DNA of 64,000 nt from JBFWRK01 sp050248955. Lineage in GTDB: Bacteria > Actinomycetota > Acidimicrobiia > Acidimicrobiales > Ilumatobacteraceae. The notes under the pieces were generated by a model. That model had not been told where the DNA came from and did not search any database. It saw only the letters and a program-made list of their open reading frames with translations. The stretch spans positions 62,001-126,000 of the forward strand of contig JBFWRK010000008.1 of the NCBI GenBank assembly GCA_050248955.1, in the 5' to 3' direction. Below are positions 60,085-64,000 of the stretch, piece by piece (the first letter of the stretch is position 1; each line of letters begins with the position of its first letter). Position numbers and translations under genes: made by a program.

Positions 60085-60899
60085 GCGAGGTACCCCCAGG
60101 CGCGGAGCGAGTCGAGGATCCGCTCCGCGGCCTCGGGCGGATCGAGCGTCACCGTCTCGCCGTGCACGGCGCCGTGGGCGGCATCGGTCAGTTCGCGGAT
60201 GCGATCGAGCGAGGTGGTGCCTGCCGGTGCCGGCAGCGTCCGCGGCCGCGGCCGGAACGGGCGCGTCGGGCGGTGCGTGTGCTCGCCGAGCGGGGGACCG
60301 GGCACCGTATCGATCGGAGCGGTGCGGGCGCGAAGGGTCGCGGCGAGCGGCGCCCGGCGCAACCTGGCGGTGGAGCCCTCCACCGAGAGCACGGCGGGCG
60401 TCGTCACCCGCAGCCGCTCCCGGCGGCCGCCGTCCAGCCGGCGGAGCGCCGCCAGGCCCGGTCCGGAGGCGTCGAGCTCGACGTCGACGAGCCCGAGCGC
60501 CTGCGCGCTGCCGAGCCGTGCTGCGAGGTATGCCGGCACAGAGCCGGTGCCGCGGTCGAGCGAGTGGTCACCGCACCAGACGAACGCAGCGGTCTCGAGC
60601 AGCGGCGCCATCGCTCCCGCGACGACCTCGCTCGGGGCGCCCATCGCGAGGTCGATGCGGGTGGCCGTGGACGCGCCGGTAGCGAGGGCGTCGCGCAGGA
60701 TCCGATCGGCAGCCGGCGGCCCGGCGGTCACCACGTGCACGTCGTCGCCCCACGCGTCGGCGCAGCGCAGCGCCCACTCGAGCGCGGCCTGATCGGCGGC
60801 CGACACACCGGTGAACCGGGCGTCGGGGTCGTGGACCGTGCCGGTCGCATCGAGCTCAGGCCGGGTGTCGACGAGCTTCAGGCAGACAGCGATGCTCAT
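60081..60899 (-). CDS. etfB: Electron transfer flavoprotein beta subunit
   Basis: 272-aa ETF beta-like protein: MSIAVCLKLVDTRPELDA, GVSAADQAALEWALRCADAWGDDVHVVTAGP, GASTATRIDLAMG and QALGLVDVELDASGPGLAALRRLDGGRRERLRVTTPAVLSVE are family blocks. It lacks part of the usual C-terminal helix but has a Pro/Arg-rich extension. Start is ATG 60899, right after fixX. Its partner is etfA at 62535, with fixX and fixC lying between. Confidence 0.9.
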   Translation of the reverse strand: MSIAVCLKLVDTRPELDATGTVHDPDARFTGVSAADQAALEWALRCADAWGDDVHVVTAGPPAADRILRDALATGASTATRIDLAMGAPSEVVAGAMAPLLETAAFVWCGDHSLDRGTGSVPAYLAARLGSAQALGLVDVELDASGPGLAALRRLDGGRRERLRVTTPAVLSVEGSTARLRRAPLAATLRARTAPIDTVPGPPLGEHTHRPTRPFRPRPRTLPAPAGTTSLDRIRELTDAAHGAVHGETVTLDPPEAAERILDSLRAWGYLA

Positions 60900-60900
60900 G

Positions 60901-61230
60901 TCACGTTCGCCGGAACACGACGCCGTGCCCGCCCTCGGGGTACGTCCAGGTGATCGCGCCCTCGGTGTTGCACACGAGGTAGCAGGTGCCGCACTCGAAG
61001 CACTGCTCGTAGTTGAAGAGGATGCCGCCGTCGGCGGTCGGTACGAACAGGTTCGCGGGGCAGGCGACGACACACGCCTTGGTGGTGCACCCGTGGCACG
61101 AGTCGCCGTCGATCGTGATGTGGGCGCGTTCGTGGACGTCGAAGGTGGCGGTGGCCATCCGGTCCTCGAACGACAGACCGGGCCACGACCCTGGCGCGCC
61201 GGCCGCACCCGTTCCCGGCTGTGCGCTCAT
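60901..61230 (-). CDS. fixX: FixX-like ferredoxin of ETF-quinone oxidoreductase
   Basis: 109-aa ferredoxin-like protein. Cys clusters CHGCTTKACVVACP and CFECGTCYLVCN match the FixX pattern with the 4Fe-4S ligands. In ETF:quinone oxidoreductase the FixX part receives electrons for the quinone. Starts at ATG 61230 (or MATATF at 61161). Followed by etfB in the same operon. Confidence 0.92.
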   Translation of the reverse strand: MSAQPGTGAAGAPGSWPGLSFEDRMATATFDVHERAHITIDGDSCHGCTTKACVVACPANLFVPTADGGILFNYEQCFECGTCYLVCNTEGAITWTYPEGGHGVVFRRT

Positions 61231-61240
61231 CGGACGCCTC

Positions 61241-62542
61241 TCATCCGAAGCTCCTGAGGCCCTGCCAGCCATCCTTCACGAGGTCGCGCAGACGGACGCC
61301 GGCGCGCTTGCGCTCCTGGTGGAGGATCCTCCGCAGCCCCGGCTTCGGCTCGGGGTTGTCCACGCGGAACATTCGCTCGGCGATGTTCGCCACCATGCCC
61401 GGGTACTGGTGCTGCACGCGGTCGGCGAGGACGAGCTTCGGCACGGCCCGCAGCTTCTTGTGGTCCTTCAGCACGAACGTCGACTCGAGCAGCTTCCGGT
61501 AGCCGGCGAGCCCCGCTTCGGACACGTCGCCCCGGCCGAGCGCGTCCACGGCGGTGCGGGCTGCGAACATGCCGGACGCCATCGCGAAGTTCACGCCTTC
61601 GAGCCAGACACCGGCTGCGAGCGTGAGCGCCGCAGCGTCGCCGGCCACGAGCAGCCCGTCCGTCGAGAGTCGGGGAATCATCGACCAACCTGCCTCGGGG
61701 ATGAGGTGGGCGGAGTACTCCTTCAGCTCGGCACCTTCGACGAGCGGTGCGATCCCAGGGTGCGCCTTGAAGTCGGCGATGATCTCCTCCGGCCGCCGCG
61801 ACTGCGCGGCCAGCTTCGGCAGCTTGAGCACGACGCCGAGCGCGATCGTGTCGAGGTTCGTGTACACGAAGCCGCCGCCGTTCACCGATCCGGTGCAGCC
61901 CATCACCTCGATGTCGACGCCTTCGCGCTCGCGCACGTTGAAGCGCTCGTCGATCACGTCCTTGGGCAACGCAAGCGTCTCCTTGACACCGAGCGTGTAG
62001 TTCGCCGCGTCGGCGTGGTCGTAGAGACCGGCTTCCTTCGCGAGGAACGAGTTCACGCCGTCGCAGGCGATCACGAGCGACGCCGTCAGGTCGCCGTTCG
62101 GGCGATCGGTCCGCACTCCGACCACCCGGCCGCCGGCTTCGCGCAGGAGGCCGGTGACCGTCGTCGAGCAGATCAGCTGCGCTCCTTCGGCCTCTGCCTT
62201 GCCGGCGAGCCACGAGTCGAAGTCCGGCCGGAAGGTCGTCATCCCGTTGTAGGGCGCGGCGCCCCAGGCGGACGTGCGGTAGTCGATCGTGAGCGCCTGC
62301 GTGGGCGTCATCAGCATCGTCGCCCGCCGGGTGATCCAGCGCTGGACCGGCGCTTCCTCCCACCAGTTCGGCAGCAGGCCGTCGAGCACGCGCGGGTAGA
62401 CCACGCCGCCGAACATGTTCTTCGAGCCGGGGAACGGCCCGCGCTCGACGAGGATCACCGAGCGGCCGGCGCGCGCGAGGGTCAGCGCGGCGCAGGAGCC
62501 GGCCGGCCCGGCACCGACGACGATGACGTCGACGTCAGGCAT
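61241..62542 (-). CDS. fixC: FixC-like FAD oxidoreductase (ETF:quinone oxidoreductase)
   Basis: 433-aa flavoprotein. FAD motif DVIVVGAGPAGSCAALTLARAGRSVILVERG, FPGSKNMFGGVVYPRVL (FixC/ETF-QO signature), second FAD site LLVAGDAAALTLAAGVWLEGVNFAMASG and C-terminal RMFRVDNPEPKPGLRRILH. Start ATG 62542 overlaps the etfA stop by 8 bp. With FixX it forms the enzyme that passes electrons from ETF to membrane quinone. Confidence 0.94.
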   Translation of the reverse strand: MPDVDVIVVGAGPAGSCAALTLARAGRSVILVERGPFPGSKNMFGGVVYPRVLDGLLPNWWEEAPVQRWITRRATMLMTPTQALTIDYRTSAWGAAPYNGMTTFRPDFDSWLAGKAEAEGAQLICSTTVTGLLREAGGRVVGVRTDRPNGDLTASLVIACDGVNSFLAKEAGLYDHADAANYTLGVKETLALPKDVIDERFNVREREGVDIEVMGCTGSVNGGGFVYTNLDTIALGVVLKLPKLAAQSRRPEEIIADFKAHPGIAPLVEGAELKEYSAHLIPEAGWSMIPRLSTDGLLVAGDAAALTLAAGVWLEGVNFAMASGMFAARTAVDALGRGDVSEAGLAGYRKLLESTFVLKDHKKLRAVPKLVLADRVQHQYPGMVANIAERMFRVDNPEPKPGLRRILHQERKRAGVRLRDLVKDGWQGLRSFG

Positions 62543-63461
62543 CGGAGGGCTCCGCGAGGCGTTCGCGGAGCTCGGCGAGCACCGCGTTCGCATCGGCGAC
62601 GACGGCGAGATCGGCGAGCTGCATCATCGGGCAGTGCGGATCGGTGTTGACGCTCACGATGTGATCGGGCTGCCCCAACCCGCTCGTGTGCTGCACAGCA
62701 CCCGAGATGCCGAAGGCGAGGTAGAGCTTCGGCGCGACGACGACGCCGGTCGTTCCGATCTGGCGCTCGTGACGCACCCACCCGCGGTCGGTGATCACGC
62801 GGGTGGCGCCCATCGATCCGCCCAGGGCCGTGGCCAGCCCGGCGAGCTCGGCGAAGCGCTCCGCCGACTCGAGCCCCGCGCCGCCGCCGACGATGCGCGC
62901 CGACTCGGACAGGTCCATGGTGGTCACGTCGGGCGGCAGCACCTCGACCACGGAGGCGTCGTTCGAGGCGTTCGGCAGGTCGTCGACGCGCACCTCGACG
63001 TGCATCTCCACGACCACCGGCTCGGCGCCGTGGGCATGGTCGACCCCGCGCACGCCGGGCTGCAGCGTCACGACGACCGGTCCGTCGATCGGGACGTCCT
63101 CGATGACGAGCCCGCCCCACCGGGAGAGCGAGACGCGACCGCGCCTGATCTCGATCGCGCCCGCGTGCAGCGGGCGGCGGAGGAGATGGGCGAGGCGAGG
63201 AGCGAGGTCGCGCCCATCGGGGCAGGCGGGGAGGATCACGGTGTCGTCCTGCTGCAGGAGCGGCGACAACGCCTGTGCCCAGCGGCCGGGGGCGAAGTCG
63301 CCGAGCTCGATCACGGTGACGTCGTCGGCGATGCCGGCGAGCTCCTTGGCCGCCGCTGCCGGCCGCTCACCCGCGAGCAGCGCACGGCCGCCGGCATCGG
63401 CGACCGCCTCGGCTCCCCCGGCGGGCAGCGCTCCTCCTCGGATCGGGACGACGGCGATCAT
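62535..63461 (-). CDS. etfA: Electron transfer flavoprotein alpha subunit
   Basis: 308-aa ETF alpha. The FAD-binding C-terminal domain is diagnostic: ARIVGGGAGLESAERF, LGGSMGATRVITDRGWVRHERQIGTTGVVVAPKLYLAFGISGAVQHTSGLGQPDHIVSVNTDPHCPMMQLADLAVVAD. The N-terminal domain is short. ATG 63461 is 12 bp from the GNAT gene. First ETF gene of the mycofactocin-linked operon. Confidence 0.95.
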   Translation of the reverse strand: MIAVVPIRGGALPAGGAEAVADAGGRALLAGERPAAAAKELAGIADDVTVIELGDFAPGRWAQALSPLLQQDDTVILPACPDGRDLAPRLAHLLRRPLHAGAIEIRRGRVSLSRWGGLVIEDVPIDGPVVVTLQPGVRGVDHAHGAEPVVVEMHVEVRVDDLPNASNDASVVEVLPPDVTTMDLSESARIVGGGAGLESAERFAELAGLATALGGSMGATRVITDRGWVRHERQIGTTGVVVAPKLYLAFGISGAVQHTSGLGQPDHIVSVNTDPHCPMMQLADLAVVADANAVLAELRERLAEPSDA

Positions 63462-63473
63462 GGTGAGGGCACG

Positions 63474-63983
63474 TTACGCGCGGACCTTCTCCATGCACAC
63501 GCTGAGCGGGGCCGCGGCGTACTCGCCCCAGCAGGGCACGGTCGTGAAGCCGGCGCGCTCGTAGACGGTCATCGCCTCCGGTTGTCGCGTCCCGGTCTCG
63601 AGGACGAGCCGCTTCGCGCCGAGCTGGTCCGCCGCCCGCTCCAGCTCGCTCAGCATCGCCGCGCCGAGCTTCCGGCCGCGCAGCTGCGGCGCGACGTACA
63701 TCCGCTTGATCTCCCCCGTGGTGTCGTCGAGCATGCGGACTGCGCCACACCCCGCCGCCTGCCCACCGAAGGTCGCCAGCAGGACCACGCCCCGATCGCC
63801 CGTGACCTCGTTGGGGTCGAGGCGGAAGAAGTTGCTGCCGGGCTCGGGATAGCGCGCTTCGAGCTCGGCATCGAGTGCGCCGATCAGGCGCGCGGCGCGG
63901 GCGTCGCCGAGCGTCACCGGTTCGATGGTGAACGGCTCGCCGATCGAGGTGAACGTGAACGAGTAGGGCGAGTGACCGTGCAT
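63474..63983 (-). CDS. GNAT family N-acetyltransferase (5' end may lie beyond window)
   Basis: 169-aa acetyltransferase. The acetyl-CoA site is IKRMYVAPQLRGRKLGAAMLSELERAADQLGAKRLVLETGTRQPEAMTVYERAGFTTV. The N-terminus TIEPVTLGDARAARLIGALDAELEARYPEPG resembles PA4866-like or MarR-linked acetyltransferases. ATG 63983 is a possible start, but the frame remains open to the window edge (LDFLR before the Met), so the true start may be outside. It lies just upstream of etfA and may share its promoter. Confidence 0.87.
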   Translation of the reverse strand: MHGHSPYSFTFTSIGEPFTIEPVTLGDARAARLIGALDAELEARYPEPGSNFFRLDPNEVTGDRGVVLLATFGGQAAGCGAVRMLDDTTGEIKRMYVAPQLRGRKLGAAMLSELERAADQLGAKRLVLETGTRQPEAMTVYERAGFTTVPCWGEYAAAPLSVCMEKVRA

Positions 63984-64000
63984 CCGCAGGAAGTCGAGGC

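Noticed and set aside
55531..63983. mftA precursor peptide or mftB/C/D genes
   Set aside because: The operon genes overlap with no room for a small peptide gene, and no radical SAM motif was seen; these genes must lie outside the window.
1..64000. Selenoprotein gene with in-frame TGA
   Set aside because: No gene in the window ends prematurely relative to its family in a way that a TGA read-through would repair.

Overview
The window looks like chromosomal DNA of a high-GC actinobacterium. It has a reduced Tad pilus cluster with a DUF4244 pilin-like gene close to topA, mycofactocin genes mftE and mftF, many GTG starts and very tight ATGA/GTGA overlaps. The mix of mycofactocin genes, F420-type LLM oxidoreductase, CYP125/CYP142-like P450s and a fused Liv permease-ATPase suggests class Acidimicrobiia or a relative. 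That taxonomic guess is inference. No phage, insertion sequence or CRISPR array was seen.

Layout. 1-8.3 kb: the 5' part of topA (-), rsgA plus a lipoprotein (+), two small genes, then a six-gene Tad operon (-). 8.46 kb: a selenocysteine tRNA gene. 8.6-15.7 kb: RDD protein, primary-type sigma factor, BI-1-like membrane protein, GH3 glucosidase, and an ECF sigma/anti-sigma-like pair. 15.8-21.3 kb: glutamine synthetase-like enzyme (-), divergent MarR regulator (+), and a ring-cleavage operon (hpaD-like dioxygenase, FAH-family enzyme, cupin, FAD monooxygenase). 21.3-27.4 kb: a MacAB-like ABC exporter with its lipoprotein and two-component system, bounded by two ~124-bp direct repeats. 27.4-38.4 kb: a PLP enzyme with a 2OG oxygenase, a 1152-aa patatin protein with a CPBP protease, a GDT1-type exporter under a yybP-ykoY riboswitch, a methyltransferase, and dtnK-pdxA2. 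38.4-46 kb: P450 plus glutamine amidotransferase, divergent gamma-glutamyl hydrolase, and a branched-chain-type ABC transporter. 46-54.9 kb: cupredoxin lipoprotein with a divergent two-component system, P450 plus acetoacetate-decarboxylase-like gene, GNAT, zinc peptidase, and a membrane acyltransferase beside an alanine-racemase-like gene. 55-64 kb: a long operon etfA-fixC-fixX-etfB-LLM-PQQ propeller-mftE-mftF.

The most interesting signal is a 20-bp palindrome, consensus RTCGTTTGGNNCCAAACGAY. It occurs at five promoter regions (17149, 17788, 40425, 45972, 50848) and nowhere else that I noticed. The sites precede the GS-like gene and marR, the ring-cleavage operon, the amidotransferase/P450 and gamma-glutamyl hydrolase pair, the Liv transporter, and the ADC/P450 operon. 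I infer one MarR-controlled catabolic regulon that imports a substrate, gamma-glutamylates it, oxidises it with P450s, and cleaves an aromatic ring. The second notable system is the mycofactocin/ETF/FixCX operon, which could move electrons from mycofactocin-dependent dehydrogenases to the quinone pool.
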